Shown: positions 27,373 to 36,856 of the stretch, piece after piece
How the letters are laid out: every line of letters begins with the position of its first letter
Position numbering within the stretch: position 1 is the stretch's first letter
Origin: Halorubrum amylolyticum
Lineage (GTDB): Archaea; Halobacteriota; Halobacteria; Halobacteriales; Haloferacaceae
Length of the DNA: 64,000 nucleotides
Reading direction: 5' to 3'
Assembly: GCF_004114995.1 (NCBI RefSeq)
Contig: NZ_SDJP01000011.1
Coordinates: 1 to 64,000 of the forward strand
The notes under the pieces: generated by a model
The model's database searches: none
What the model saw: only the letters and a program-made list of their open reading frames with translations
What the model was told of the DNA's origin: nothing
Program-made: the position numbers and the translations under genes

Positions 27373-28788
27373 TCACCGCTCCGGGTGGATCGGGGCGTCG
27401 AACCCCCCGCGGACCAGCGGCTTCGCGACGTGGCGCCGGGCGCTCGGCGGGACCTCGTACCAGCCGGGCGCTAACTCCCGCTCGATCGGCTCCGCAACCT
27501 TCCCGGGCGCGTCGGTGCCGCAGTCGCGACAGCGGTACCCCTGACCCCGTCCCGCCGAGGACATCGACCGCCCGCAGTCGGGACAGGTCGGCACGACGGG
27601 CTCCGTCTCGACGAGGTCGCGCACGGCGAGCTTCTCCAGTTTCAGCGTCGCCGTCGGGCGTCCGTCGCCCGGTGGGTCGCGTTCGGTATCGCCCTCGACC
27701 GACCGGACCTCGTGCTCCCCGCACACAGTCACCCGGTCGCCGGGACGGAGGGCGCGCACGCGGTCTCGGAACCGGCCGGTCGGCTCGAACGCGACACACC
27801 GGAGCTCGGGGGCGTGATCGCCGTCGGACGCGGCCACGTCGACGTGGACGTGCCCGCCGCGTTTCGTCTCCGGCTCGCTCGCGACGACGCCGGCGACGCG
27901 GTAGCCCGCGCCGTCGCGGAGGTCGCCGATCGCGCCGGGCGCGAGGTGCGCGTCGGTGCCCTGGTTCGTCAGGAACGTCGCCGCGCGCTCGACCGGCTCG
28001 GAGTCGATCGCCGCGGCGACCTCGCGGCACGCGTCGGCGTCGTCGCCGCGGACCCCGTGGAGGATCGGGCCTGGAGCGTTCGGGACGCAGACCGCCTCTC
28101 CGGTCCCGCGGTCGACGGTGTCCCAGACGGTCGGGTACCCGCGATCGGCGGCCGCGAAGACGCTCTCGATATCGACGTCGCGGGGCGTGCCGCAGCGGTC
28201 CAGTTCGCGGTAGGAGATGCGCTCGACGGTCCAGTCGTCGAACGCGGCGGGAGCGCCGACCGCCGCGAGCGCGCCGATCCGGCCGCGTCCCGCGACGGCC
28301 TCCGCGTCCGCCTTCCTGCAGTCCGCGTCGATCTCTCCCCCGGACCCGAACGCCGCGTGGCGGAAAGCGTGCGCGTCGGCGAGGTCGAGGGCCTCGTCGA
28401 GGGAGAGCCGGTGTCGGAGCGCACGGTGGGCGAAGTCGGCCACGTCGGCGGGAATCGGGGTGGTACTCGGAGCAAACGGATCGCCGGCGGTATCGATGTC
28501 GGCGACGACGACGCCGGGCGAGGTCCGGGGGTCGTCGGCCGCCGCGAACTCCCGGACCGTTTCGGCGGCGAGGTCGAAGGCCACCTCCGCGTCGACGCCG
28601 GAGACGTGGAGCGCGACCGCGGCGTTGCCCCGCGTCTTGTGTTTCACCGCGGGATTGAGCCGGACGAGGAGCCGGCGGCGGACGCGGCCGCCGGCCGCAC
28701 CGAGCCGCTCGGCCAGCCGCGCGCCGACGTACGTCGTGCACATCCCGCGCTTGCGGGAGTCGGTGTCGTCGACCGCGACGATGGGCAT
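27373..28788 (-). CDS. tiaS: tRNA(Ile2) 2-agmatinylcytidine synthetase
   Basis: 471 residues. MPIVAVDDTDSRKRGMCTTY is the conserved start of the TiaS catalytic region; GRGRIGALAAVGAP, then the OB-fold region near residues 320-395 (RVAGVVASEPETKRGGHVHV) and a C-terminal zinc ribbon (CPDCGRSM and CRDCG) follow. It attaches agmatine to C34 of tRNA-Ile2 so that it reads AUA, an essential archaeal step. The upstream extension of the frame runs into the next gene antisense and is not used; ATG 28788 begins the conserved motif. Confidence 0.93.
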   Translation of the reverse strand: MPIVAVDDTDSRKRGMCTTYVGARLAERLGAAGGRVRRRLLVRLNPAVKHKTRGNAAVALHVSGVDAEVAFDLAAETVREFAAADDPRTSPGVVVADIDTAGDPFAPSTTPIPADVADFAHRALRHRLSLDEALDLADAHAFRHAAFGSGGEIDADCRKADAEAVAGRGRIGALAAVGAPAAFDDWTVERISYRELDRCGTPRDVDIESVFAAADRGYPTVWDTVDRGTGEAVCVPNAPGPILHGVRGDDADACREVAAAIDSEPVERAATFLTNQGTDAHLAPGAIGDLRDGAGYRVAGVVASEPETKRGGHVHVDVAASDGDHAPELRCVAFEPTGRFRDRVRALRPGDRVTVCGEHEVRSVEGDTERDPPGDGRPTATLKLEKLAVRDLVETEPVVPTCPDCGRSMSSAGRGQGYRCRDCGTDAPGKVAEPIERELAPGWYEVPPSARRHVAKPLVRGGFDAPIHPER

Positions 28789-28945
28789 ACGTGCCCTCTC
28801 TCGCTCCCGGACAAACCGGTTTCGGCGCGGGGACGGAACAGCAGAGAGGGAAGCACCGATTAACGAGTATATAACTGCGTCGACGCCCCGATCGAGAAAA
28901 TCGCAGGCTGGCGGGGCTTTCGAGCGCGTACGACTGACACAACGC

Positions 28946-28952
28946 ATATATA
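28946..28952 (+). promoter_or_regulatory. TATA box of the HTH regulator gene
   Basis: ATATATA, 23-29 bases before ATG 28975, fitting a leaderless transcript. Confidence 0.6.
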
Positions 28953-28974
28953 CGGCGAGCCGCTTATTTCGACC

Positions 28975-29946
28975 ATGTCCCGGACTGCGCTGATCGAAAA
29001 CATCACCGCGATGCTGGAGGATGCGGGCTTCCTCGTCAGCGACCGGTGTGCGGTCCGGCCCAAGAGCTTCGACGTGGCGGCCCGGCGCGACGAGGACCTC
29101 GTCCTGCTGAAGATTCTCGGGAACGTCGACGCGCTCGACGCGGAGACCGGCGCGGAGATGCGCCGGCTCGGCGAGTACCTGCAGGGGACGCCGATGGTGA
29201 TCGGGGTCCGGACCCGCGACGAGGACCTGAAGCCGGGCGTCGTCTACTTCCGGCACGGCGTCCCGGTGATCAACCCCGACACGGGGTACGACCTGTTCGT
29301 CGAGGGGATGCCGCCGCTCATCTACGCGGCTCCCGGCGGGCTCTACGTCAGCCTCGACGGCGACCTGCTGGCCGACGAGCGCGAGGAGCGCGGCTGGTCG
29401 CTCGGCCGCCTCGCGACCGAGCTCGGCGTCTCTCGCCGCACCGTCTCGAAGTACGAGGACGGGATGAACGCCTCCATCGAGGTGGCGATCCAGCTGGAAG
29501 AGCTGTTCAACGAGCCCTTCTCCAGCCCGGTCGACGTGCTCGACGGCGCCGACGAGGTCCGCGACGCCGACCCCACCCCCTCGGCGCCCGAGACCGACCC
29601 CGACGACGAGCACGTCCTTCACGTGCTCACGAACGCGGGCTTCACGGTCCACCCGACCGCCCGCGCGCCGTTCAAGGCCGTCTCCGAGGACGAGGGGAGC
29701 TCCGCGGCGCGGGTGCTCACCGGTCACTCGACGTTCACGCCGGCCGCCGAGAAACGCGCGCGGATCATGTCCTCGATCGGCGAGGTGGCGCAGACCCGCT
29801 CGGTGTACTTCACCGAGGAGGACGAGGAGCGCGAGTCGGTCGACGGCACCGCCCTCGTCTCCTGCGAGGAGCTCGCCGGCATCTCCGACCCCGAAGAGAT
29901 CCGCGAGCTCATCCGCGACCGGGCGAAGGCGCCGTCCGAGGCCTGA
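28975..29946 (+). CDS. Archaeal HTH (XRE-type) transcriptional regulator
   Basis: 323 residues. The N-terminal domain (residues 1-125: [37 protein letters not shown]) resembles a nuclease-like fold found in the archaeal MJ0558-type family. An XRE helix-turn-helix at about residues 131-175 reads [20 protein letters not shown]. The C-terminal domain repeats the first fold ([21 protein letters not shown]). The two-fold arrangement and length are normal for this conserved archaeal family, whose targets are unknown. Convergent with the MinD-like gene. Confidence 0.85.
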   Translation: MSRTALIENITAMLEDAGFLVSDRCAVRPKSFDVAARRDEDLVLLKILGNVDALDAETGAEMRRLGEYLQGTPMVIGVRTRDEDLKPGVVYFRHGVPVINPDTGYDLFVEGMPPLIYAAPGGLYVSLDGDLLADEREERGWSLGRLATELGVSRRTVSKYEDGMNASIEVAIQLEELFNEPFSSPVDVLDGADEVRDADPTPSAPETDPDDEHVLHVLTNAGFTVHPTARAPFKAVSEDEGSSAARVLTGHSTFTPAAEKRARIMSSIGEVAQTRSVYFTEEDEERESVDGTALVSCEELAGISDPEEIRELIRDRAKAPSEA

Positions 29947-29974
29947 CGCCCGCCGCCGGCGCTCCCACGGGCCG

Positions 29975-31723
29975 CTAACGACCGAGCAGTCGGCTGAAGA
30001 ATCCGCCGTCCTCGTCCTCGTCGTCCGACTCCTCCTCCTCCTCGGAGAGGACCGTGTTCATCATCCCGGTGTCGTCGTCGCGGAACGGGACGCTCCCTGC
30101 AAGCTCGTCGTCCGCATCGGCGTCCGGTTCCGCGCCCGCTCCGGATTCCGCGTCTGTCTCCGGTTCCGCGCCCGCTCCGGACTCCGGGTCTGTCCTTGGC
30201 TCCGCGTCCGGCGGCGACCGGGCTCGTCCCTCGGCACCCGTCGCCTCGCCGCCGGTGACTCCCTCGTCCGGCGAGTCGTCCTCTGGCGAGTCGTCCGTCG
30301 GATCGGCACTCGCCGACGAGTCGTCCGTCGGGCCGACGGACGGATCGCCCTCGTCGTCGAACGTCGTCGGTTCGAGGCCCTCCTCGATCATCGCCTCGAG
30401 GTCGTCGGCGTCGACGTGACGCTCCCCGACCGCCTCCGTCTCGCCGGCGACCGCGTCGCGATCGGCGTCGGCGGAGCCGTCGGGCTCCCCGAGGCTCCCG
30501 GACTCCCCGACGCCCCCGGTCTCTCCGCGCCTCGCGGCGTCTCCGGTGTCTGCGATGTCTCCGGTGTCTGCGATGTCCCCGGGGTCCGCGGCGTCTCCGG
30601 GGTCAGAAGTGTCCTCGACGGGCGACTCCGCCGCGACGATGATGTCCTCCTCGTCGCTCGGCTCGCCGAGGCCCGCCCGGTCCGAGTCCGCGACGATGAT
30701 GTCCTCCTCGTCTTCGGCGTCCGGGTCGGCGGACCCCTCGGCGGCGTCGGCGCCTCCTCGTCCGGCGTCGTCCGGCTTTTCAGCGTCGTCCGGCCCTTCG
30801 GAGCTGCTCGGTTCTTCGGAGCTGCTCGGTTCTTCGGAGCTGCTCGGTTCTTCGGAGCTGCTCGGCCCTTCGGCGTCGTCCTCGTCGGGGGAGGCGGCTT
30901 CCGCGCGTGACTCGCCTCCGCCCGCGACCGCGTCCCCGGCGGCGGCCGCGCCCGCGCGCTCCCCGCTCTCCGGCGCCGCGTCGCCCCCGACGGCGAGCCC
31001 GGGGCCGTCGATCGCCGCGCCGGTCAGCGCCCGCGTCAGGTCCCGGTACGCGCGGGTCGCCGGGGCGTCCGGGGCGAAGGCGGGGAGCGGCTGGCCCGAC
31101 TCCGCCGCGCGCACCACCGCGTCGTCCTCCGGGATGCGTCCGATCACCGCCGTATCGAGCGTCTCCTCGACCGCGTCGATCGGGGCGTCGGCCGCGGCGG
31201 TCGCGGGGTCGAGGCGGGTGATCGCCGCGCCCGCGACGGAGCCGCCGAGCCGCTCGGTCAGCCGGCGGGTCTTCTCGGTGTCGCCGAGGGCGGTCCGCTC
31301 CGCCGTGGAGACGAGCAGGGTCTCGTCCGCGATCCCGAGCGGGAGCGTGGAGTCGTGTGAGAGCCCCGCGCCGGCGTCGACGAACACGTAGTCGGCGTCG
31401 TCGAAGGCGTCGACGACCTCGAGGAGCCCGGAGGGGTCGGCCGCCGCGTACGCCTTCAGCTCCGCCGCGCCCGGGACGACGCGGAGGCCGACCGGCCCCT
31501 CGTGGACGGCGTCGCGGGGGGCGGCCGCCCCCGCCAGCACGTCGTGGAGGGTGATCCCGCCGGGGGTCACGCCCACGGCCTCCGCGAGGTTCGCCATGCC
31601 GAGGTCGGCGTCGATCGCGACGACGTCGGCGCCCGAGTCGGCCAGGAGCGTCGCCACCGCCGCGGTCGTGGTGGTCTTCCCGACCCCACCTTTCGCCGAC
31701 GCGACCGCATACACCGTTGCCAT
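29975..31723 (-). CDS. MinD/ParA-like ATPase with long acidic C-terminal extension
   Basis: 582 residues. Residues 1-240 are a MinD-type P-loop ATPase: deviant Walker A KGGVGKTTTT at residues 11-20, DADLGMANLAEAVGV, and the signature FVDAGAGL. From about 250 onward the chain is an acidic low-complexity region with four SSSEEP-like repeats, two DEEDIIVA motifs and a C-terminal EDGGFFSRLLGR that could form a short amphipathic, membrane-binding helix. The ATPase-plus-extension layout resembles haloarchaeal MinD4, which positions motility and chemosensory machinery; this is an inference. ATG 31723 begins the P-loop domain directly. Confidence 0.82.
   Translation of the reverse strand: MATVYAVASAKGGVGKTTTTAAVATLLADSGADVVAIDADLGMANLAEAVGVTPGGITLHDVLAGAAAPRDAVHEGPVGLRVVPGAAELKAYAAADPSGLLEVVDAFDDADYVFVDAGAGLSHDSTLPLGIADETLLVSTAERTALGDTEKTRRLTERLGGSVAGAAITRLDPATAAADAPIDAVEETLDTAVIGRIPEDDAVVRAAESGQPLPAFAPDAPATRAYRDLTRALTGAAIDGPGLAVGGDAAPESGERAGAAAAGDAVAGGGESRAEAASPDEDDAEGPSSSEEPSSSEEPSSSEEPSSSEGPDDAEKPDDAGRGGADAAEGSADPDAEDEEDIIVADSDRAGLGEPSDEEDIIVAAESPVEDTSDPGDAADPGDIADTGDIADTGDAARRGETGGVGESGSLGEPDGSADADRDAVAGETEAVGERHVDADDLEAMIEEGLEPTTFDDEGDPSVGPTDDSSASADPTDDSPEDDSPDEGVTGGEATGAEGRARSPPDAEPRTDPESGAGAEPETDAESGAGAEPDADADDELAGSVPFRDDDTGMMNTVLSEEEEESDDEDEDGGFFSRLLGR
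30797..30868 (-). repeat. 18-bp in-frame repeat encoding SSSEEP
   Basis: Four near-identical 18-bp units (gagctgctcggttcttcg on the plus strand) in the tail of the MinD-like gene encode repeated SSSEEP/SSSEGP. Synonymous identity suggests recent expansion. Confidence 0.9.
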
Positions 31724-31841
31724 ACGGTGAGGGTCCGGCGACTGGCACTTAAATGTAGGCGGCGACGGCGCGATCGCGGCGGCGTTTCGGCGCGATCGAC
31801 CGCCCGAATCGCCGGAACCGCGCGCGCACTTTCGCAAACAC

Positions 31842-31849
31842 CTTATACG
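31842..31849 (+). promoter_or_regulatory. Promoter of the ATP synthase operon
   Basis: CTTATACG with a purine-rich gcaaaca upstream (BRE-like) lies 31-38 bases before atpH, giving a short leader. Confidence 0.55.
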
Positions 31850-31879
31850 TCGCTTGTAGAGTTTCAGGCGATTAGTAGC

Positions 31880-32236
31880 ATGGCGAGACCAGAGGTGCTC
31901 GACCGGATCAAGGAGGCTGAAACGGAGGCGGACGAGATCATCGCGGAGGCGGAATCGGACGCCGACGAGCGCCTCGCCGAGGCTCGACGGCGCGCGGAGG
32001 AGATCCGCGCGGAGGCCGAGGAAGAGGCGGACTCCGAGGCCGACGACCGGCTGGCGGCGGCCCGCGAGGAGATCGAGGAGCGCCGCGAGGAGATCCTCGA
32101 ATCGGGTCGTGCCGACCGCGACGAGCTCGAACGCGAGGCCCGCGAGCGCGTGGACTCGGCCGTCGACTACGCCGTCGAACGGTTCGAAGAAGCGGTGAAC
32201 CAACAGGCCGAGGAGGCGGTGGATGCTCAGGCCTGA
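31880..32236 (+). CDS. atpH: A-type ATP synthase subunit H
   Basis: 118 residues, almost entirely a charged coiled coil (MARPEVLDRIKEAETEADEI through DRDELEREARERVDSAVDY). Subunit H pairs with subunit E to form the peripheral stalk that links the catalytic head to the membrane subunit I. It is the first gene of the atpHIKECFAB operon. The 3-prime end overlaps atpI by 14 bases. Confidence 0.9.
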   Translation: MARPEVLDRIKEAETEADEIIAEAESDADERLAEARRRAEEIRAEAEEEADSEADDRLAAAREEIEERREEILESGRADRDELEREARERVDSAVDYAVERFEEAVNQQAEEAVDAQA

Positions 32237-34457
32237 GCGGATGAGTAAGGTGTCGGTGACGGGATCGAAGCGCGTCATCGACGACGTGATCGAGGCGACG
32301 TACGAACACCACTCCCTGCACGTCACCGACTACGACGAGCGCTACGAGGGGTTCGCGCCCGGCGAGTCGCTCGACGGCGCGGAGACCGTCAACGAGAAGC
32401 TCGTCACCGTGCGCTCGCTGGAGAGCATTCTCGACGTCGAGGGCGACGAGGTCGACGGCGCCCGCCCGCTCGGCGACGAGGAGCTCGAAGCGGAGCTCGA
32501 CGACGTGCGCGAGCGCGTCAACGAGCTCAACGACCGGCGCGACGAGCTGCAGACCGAGATCCGCGACCGGCAGGAGGAGATCGACCGGATGGAACCGTTC
32601 GCGGATCTCGGCGTCGAGCTCGACCTGCTCGGCGGCTACGACTCGCTCGAAGTCGTCGTCGGCGAGGCGAAGCCGGAGGCGGTCGAGGCGACGCTCGCCG
32701 ACGCGGACGGGATCGACGCGTTCGAGGTGTTCGCCGGGAGCGACGTGGTGGCGATCTTCGCGCGCCCCGCGGACGGGGCCGACGAGGGGGTCCTCCAGGA
32801 CTCGCTCGTGGGCGTCGACATCGCGCTGCTGGAGGTCCCCGAGGCGGACGCCAGCCCGAGCGAGTACGTCGCGGAGCTGGAGCGCGAACGCGAGTCGCTC
32901 CGGAACGACCTCGACGAGGTCGAGGCGGAGCTCGCGGCGGTGAAAGAGGAGACGGCCGGCTTCCTGCTGCGCGCCGAGGAGCAGCTCACCATCGAGGCCG
33001 AGAAGAAGCAGGCGCCGCTCTCCTTCGCGACCACCGAGAACGCCTTCATCGCCGAGGGATGGGTCCCGACCGAGACGTTCCCCGACCTGCAGGCGGCGGT
33101 CGCCGACGCGGTCGGCGACCACGCCGAGGTCGAGGAGCTGGAGCGCGCGTCGTTCACCCCCGACGGCGACCACCACACGGAGGCGGTCGCTGACGGCGGC
33201 GGCGCGGGCGGCGCCGAGGTCGCGACCGCGGCAGGCGACGACGCCGAGCGCGAGGCGGCCACGGACGGCGGCCACGCGACCCACGGCGGCGACGACCCGC
33301 CGGTCGTCCAGAACAACGGGAGCGCGGCCGGCCCCTTCGAGCTGCTCGTGCAGGGGTTCGGGCGGCCGAAGTACTCGGAGTTCGACCCCACGCTTTTAGT
33401 CTTCCTCACGTTCCCGCTCATGTTCGGCTTCATGATCGGCGACGTGGGGTACGGCGTGTTGTACGCCGCCATCGGCGCCTTCCTGTACCGCAACTACGAG
33501 GGCACGTTCCGGGAGCTCGGCGCCGTCGCGCTGTGGGCCGGCGGCTTCACGGTCCTGTTCGGGATCTACTTCGGGATCGACGTGTTCGGCTACCACGCGT
33601 ACCAGCTGCTGCCGGGCGAGGTCCACTGGCCCGTCGACGGGAAGGGCCTCTCGCCGGCGGACATCGACTGGGCGCTGTCGTTCCTGGTCGCCAGCGTGCT
33701 GTTCGGGCTCGCGCACCTGAACGTGGGACACGTCCTCTCGTTCGTGAGCAACTACCAGCAGCACGACCTGAAGCACGCGCTGTACGAGGGCGGCTCGTGG
33801 CTGCTGATCCTCAACGGCGCGTGGGTCTGGATCTTCAGCCAGCACCTCCCCGGTCCGAAGCCGGACTTCCTGTTCGACTCGTTCTCGATACTCACCTTCG
33901 GGGCCGTGTCGTTCGCCGGCTTCCCGGTCGCCGTCGGGTACGCCGCCATCGCGGCCATCGCGCTCGGCGTCGTCCTGCTCGCGATCGGCGAGCCGCCGGA
34001 GCTCGCCGAGGTGCTCTCGCCGATCGTCAACGTCATCTCGTACGCCCGGATCATGGCGGTGCTGCTCGCGAAGGGCGGGATGGCGCTGGCCGTGAACCTG
34101 CTGGCGTTCGGGGCGTACATCGGCGAAGGCGGCGAGGGGAGCTTCCACTTCATCTTCTCCGCCGAGTACCTCGAGTACATCCGGAACCACCCGGAGGAGT
34201 ACGAGCTCGTCTTCGCCGGGATCACGACCGCGTTCGACCCGGCCTCGATCGGCCTCGTCGGGATCGTCGCGCTCGTGGGCGGGATCGTCGTCGCGGTCGT
34301 CGGTCACATCGTCGTCCTCGCGCTCGGGGTCACCTCCGCCGGCATTCAGGCGGTGCGTCTCGAATACGTGGAGTTCTTCGGGAACTTCTACGAGGGCGGC
34401 GGGGACGCGTACCTGCCGTTCGGCTACGACCGGCAGTACACCGCCGACGAGGACTGA
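32223..34457 (+). CDS. atpI: A-type ATP synthase membrane subunit I (a)
   Basis: 744 residues. The N-terminal 380 residues are cytoplasmic, with coiled coils (ELDDVRERVNELNDRRDELQ) and an acidic insert. About seven to eight membrane helices follow from FLTFPLMFGFMIGDVGYGVL. The conserved proton-channel region includes SYARIMAVLLAKGGMALAVN with its essential arginine, and the C-terminal helix VRLEYVEFFGNFYEGGGDAY. It forms the half-channels against the K ring. ATG 32223 (MLRPERMSKVSVTG) is used, since this N-terminus is shared by other haloarchaeal AtpI proteins I recall. Confidence 0.95.
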   Translation: MLRPERMSKVSVTGSKRVIDDVIEATYEHHSLHVTDYDERYEGFAPGESLDGAETVNEKLVTVRSLESILDVEGDEVDGARPLGDEELEAELDDVRERVNELNDRRDELQTEIRDRQEEIDRMEPFADLGVELDLLGGYDSLEVVVGEAKPEAVEATLADADGIDAFEVFAGSDVVAIFARPADGADEGVLQDSLVGVDIALLEVPEADASPSEYVAELERERESLRNDLDEVEAELAAVKEETAGFLLRAEEQLTIEAEKKQAPLSFATTENAFIAEGWVPTETFPDLQAAVADAVGDHAEVEELERASFTPDGDHHTEAVADGGGAGGAEVATAAGDDAEREAATDGGHATHGGDDPPVVQNNGSAAGPFELLVQGFGRPKYSEFDPTLLVFLTFPLMFGFMIGDVGYGVLYAAIGAFLYRNYEGTFRELGAVALWAGGFTVLFGIYFGIDVFGYHAYQLLPGEVHWPVDGKGLSPADIDWALSFLVASVLFGLAHLNVGHVLSFVSNYQQHDLKHALYEGGSWLLILNGAWVWIFSQHLPGPKPDFLFDSFSILTFGAVSFAGFPVAVGYAAIAAIALGVVLLAIGEPPELAEVLSPIVNVISYARIMAVLLAKGGMALAVNLLAFGAYIGEGGEGSFHFIFSAEYLEYIRNHPEEYELVFAGITTAFDPASIGLVGIVALVGGIVVAVVGHIVVLALGVTSAGIQAVRLEYVEFFGNFYEGGGDAYLPFGYDRQYTADED

Positions 34458-34487
34458 CGGCCGCGGTCCGGTCCGCGACCGGCCTCT

Positions 34488-34506
34488 CGGGCGCCGACGG
34501 CGCCCG
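34488..34506 (+). other. Perfect hairpin between atpI and atpK
   Basis: cgggcgcc-gac-ggcgcccg forms an 8-bp stem with a 3-base loop, in the 179-base gap inside the operon. With the T-rich stretch gtttctctc downstream it may cause partial termination or serve as an RNA-processing or stability site. Confidence 0.5.
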
Positions 34507-34572
34507 GAAATCGCCGTCGTTAGTCGCGTTTCTCTCCCGCCTCAGGGTCGCTCTATTCGGTCGTTTTGGGAA

Positions 34573-34580
34573 GCTTTATG
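34573..34580 (+). promoter_or_regulatory. Possible internal promoter for atpK and downstream genes
   Basis: GCTTTATG lies 57-64 bases before the atpK ATG, in the only long gap of the operon. An extra promoter here would raise K-ring subunit supply, which is needed in many copies per enzyme. Confidence 0.35.
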
Positions 34581-34636
34581 ACTACTGTGGCGGCAACTAG
34601 CAACTGTTCGGAGACGAGCAACCGCAACTACTACCA

Positions 34637-34888
34637 ATGCTTGAAGCTACCAACGAACTCGGGAACGTCGCACTGCAGGCCGGTGGAACGCTGACTGACG
34701 CCAACGCCGCGGCAGCACTCGCCGTCGGGCTGGCGGCGCTCGGCGCGGGGTACGCCGAGCGGGGGATCGGTTCCGCGGCCGTCGGCGCGATGGCCGAGGA
34801 CGACGACCTGTTCGTCAACGGGCTCATTCTGACGGTCCTCCCCGAGACGATCGTCATTCTCGCACTCGTCGTCGTCTTCATCGTCTAA
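34637..34888 (+). CDS. atpK: A-type ATP synthase subunit K (rotor ring proteolipid)
   Basis: 83 residues with two membrane helices: AAAALAVGLAALGAGYAERG and a second hydrophobic segment with LPETIVILALVVVF, whose glutamate is the ion-carrying carboxylate. A polar loop (MAEDDDLFVNG) joins them. The protein is the single-hairpin form, not duplicated or triplicated as in some archaea. Confidence 0.93.
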   Translation: MLEATNELGNVALQAGGTLTDANAAAALAVGLAALGAGYAERGIGSAAVGAMAEDDDLFVNGLILTVLPETIVILALVVVFIV

Positions 34889-34910
34889 GCGGCACCCCCT
34901 TTCCACACCA

Positions 34911-35486
34911 ATGAGTTTGGACACTGTCGTTGAGGACGTTCGAGACGAAGCCCGCGCGCGTGCAGAGGAGATCCGCGAGGCGGCGGAGTCCGAGGCGGAC
35001 GAGATCGTCGCCGAGGCGGAGGCCGACGCCGAGCGCATCCGCGAAGAGCGGCTCGCCGAGGTCGATCGACAGATCGATCAGGAGCGCGAGCAGACGCTCT
35101 CCTCGGCCAAACTCGAGGCCAAACAGGAGCGGCTCGGCGCTCGCCGCGACGTCTTGGAGGACGTCCGCGCCGACGTCGAGGCCGCCATCGAGGGGCTCGA
35201 CGGCGATCGGCGCCGCGAGCTGACCGAGACGCTGCTCGACGCGACGCTCGCGGAGTTCGACGACGAGGAGGTCGCCGTCTACACCCGCGCCGAGGACGTC
35301 GATCTCCTCGAGGAGCTCGTCGAGGGCCGCAACGCCGAGGTCGACGGCGAAGTCGACTGTCTCGGCGGCGTCGTCGCGGAGAGCGACACCTCTCGCGTTC
35401 GCGTGAACAACACGTTCGACTCGATCCTGGAGTCCGTCTGGGACGACGAGTTGAAGAACATCTCGGAGCGACTGTTCGACCAATGA
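34911..35486 (+). CDS. atpE: A-type ATP synthase subunit E
   Basis: 191 residues. The N-terminal half is a charged helix rich in EAE/EADEIVAEAEADAERIRE repeats, pairing with subunit H; the C-terminal domain (VYTRAEDVDLLEELVEG, CLGGVVAESDTSRVRVNNTF) binds the catalytic head. Length is usual. Its stop overlaps the atpC start by four bases. Confidence 0.93.
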   Translation: MSLDTVVEDVRDEARARAEEIREAAESEADEIVAEAEADAERIREERLAEVDRQIDQEREQTLSSAKLEAKQERLGARRDVLEDVRADVEAAIEGLDGDRRRELTETLLDATLAEFDDEEVAVYTRAEDVDLLEELVEGRNAEVDGEVDCLGGVVAESDTSRVRVNNTFDSILESVWDDELKNISERLFDQ

Positions 35487-36529
35487 GCGCCGTCGGGAGC
35501 TCGAACCCAGAGTACGTCGTCGCGCGGGTTCGTGCCCGCCGCGGCAGCCTCTACGGCGACGAGGAGTACCGGAAGCTGACCCGGATGGGGCCGGCGGAGA
35601 TCGCCCGGTTCATGGAGGAGTCGAGCTACGGCGCGGAGATCAACGCCCTCGGGAGCCGCCACGGCGGCGTGGACCTCATCGAGTACGCGCTGAACCGCAA
35701 CCTCGCCGAGCAGTTCGACGACATCCTCGACTGGAGCGAGGGGTCGCTGTACGGCCTGATCGCCCGGTACCTCCGGAAGTTCGACGCTTGGAACGTGAAG
35801 ACGGTCATCCGCGGCGTCTACACGGACGCGGACCAGTCGGCGATCGAGACCGACCTGATCCGCGCCGGCGAGTTCGACGACCGCCGGATGCGGCGGCTGC
35901 TGGAGGCCGACTCGATCGACGCCGTCGTCGAGGTGCTCGAAGACACCGTCTACGGGGACCCGCTCCGGGAGGCGTACGCCGAGTACGAGGAGACGGACGT
36001 GCTGGTGCCGCTGGAGAACGCCGTCGACCGCGCGTTCTACGAGCGGCTCCTGTCGGGGCTCGGCAACGACGAGCCGACCCGCCAGTACGAGGCGTTCCTC
36101 AAGGCGGAGGTCGACTTCCGCAACGCGGCGAACGCCCTCCGGCTCGCCCGGTCGGGCGCGGACATCGACCCCGCGGCGTACTTCATCGAGGGCGGCGAGC
36201 TGTTCACCCGCGGGTCGCTCGCGCGGCTCGCGCGGAACCTCGACGACCTCGTTGAGTACATCGCCGACAGCCAGTACGGCGAGGAGCTCGGGCCCGCGCT
36301 GCGCGAACTCGAGGAGGCGGACAGCCTCATCGCGTTCGAGCACGCGACCGACGCCGCCCTGCTGGCGTACGGCGACCGGCTCGGCACGATCCACCCGGTG
36401 TCGGTGACGCCGGTGATCTCGTACATCCTCGCGAAGGAGCGGGAAGTCGAGAACATCCGGGCGATCGCCCGCGGGAAGGAGGCCGGGCTGTCGGCCGACG
36501 AGATCGAATCGGAGCTGGTGATAACATGA
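35483..36529 (+). CDS. atpC: A-type ATP synthase subunit C (d-like)
   Basis: 348 residues, mostly helical, with SSNPEYVVARVRARRGSLYG at the start, YALNRNLAEQFDDILDW and the C-terminal VTPVISYILAKEREVENIRA motif typical of subunit C/d. It is the socket between the central stalk and the K ring. Four-base ATGA overlaps on both sides couple it to atpE and atpF. Confidence 0.93.
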   Translation: MSAVGSSNPEYVVARVRARRGSLYGDEEYRKLTRMGPAEIARFMEESSYGAEINALGSRHGGVDLIEYALNRNLAEQFDDILDWSEGSLYGLIARYLRKFDAWNVKTVIRGVYTDADQSAIETDLIRAGEFDDRRMRRLLEADSIDAVVEVLEDTVYGDPLREAYAEYEETDVLVPLENAVDRAFYERLLSGLGNDEPTRQYEAFLKAEVDFRNAANALRLARSGADIDPAAYFIEGGELFTRGSLARLARNLDDLVEYIADSQYGEELGPALRELEEADSLIAFEHATDAALLAYGDRLGTIHPVSVTPVISYILAKEREVENIRAIARGKEAGLSADEIESELVIT

Positions 36530-36855
36530 GCCAGGAGATCGCCGTCGTCGGGAGCCCCGAGTTCACCACCGGATTCAGGCTCGCCGGCGTGCGGAAGTTC
36601 GAGAACGTACCGGACGACGAGAAGGACGAGCGGCTCGACGACGCCGTCGAACGGACCCTCGGCGACGAGGACACCGGCATCATCGTGATGCACGACGACG
36701 ACCTCGACCACCTCTCGCGGGGGACCCGCGAGGCGGTGGAGGGGAGCATCGAGCCCGTGCTCGTGACCCTCGGCGGGTCCGGCGCCGGCAGCGGCGGGCT
36801 GCGCGACCAGATCAAACGAGCCATCGGGATCGACCTGATGGAGGAGGACGACTAA
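36526..36855 (+). CDS. atpF: A-type ATP synthase subunit F
   Basis: 109 residues with a CheY-like Rossmann fold: [34 protein letters not shown], and the C-terminal [14 protein letters not shown]. Subunit F sits on the central stalk and influences activity. Overlaps atpC by four bases and ends two bases before atpA. Confidence 0.93.
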   Translation: MSQEIAVVGSPEFTTGFRLAGVRKFENVPDDEKDERLDDAVERTLGDEDTGIIVMHDDDLDHLSRGTREAVEGSIEPVLVTLGGSGAGSGGLRDQIKRAIGIDLMEEDD

Positions 36856-36856
36856 T

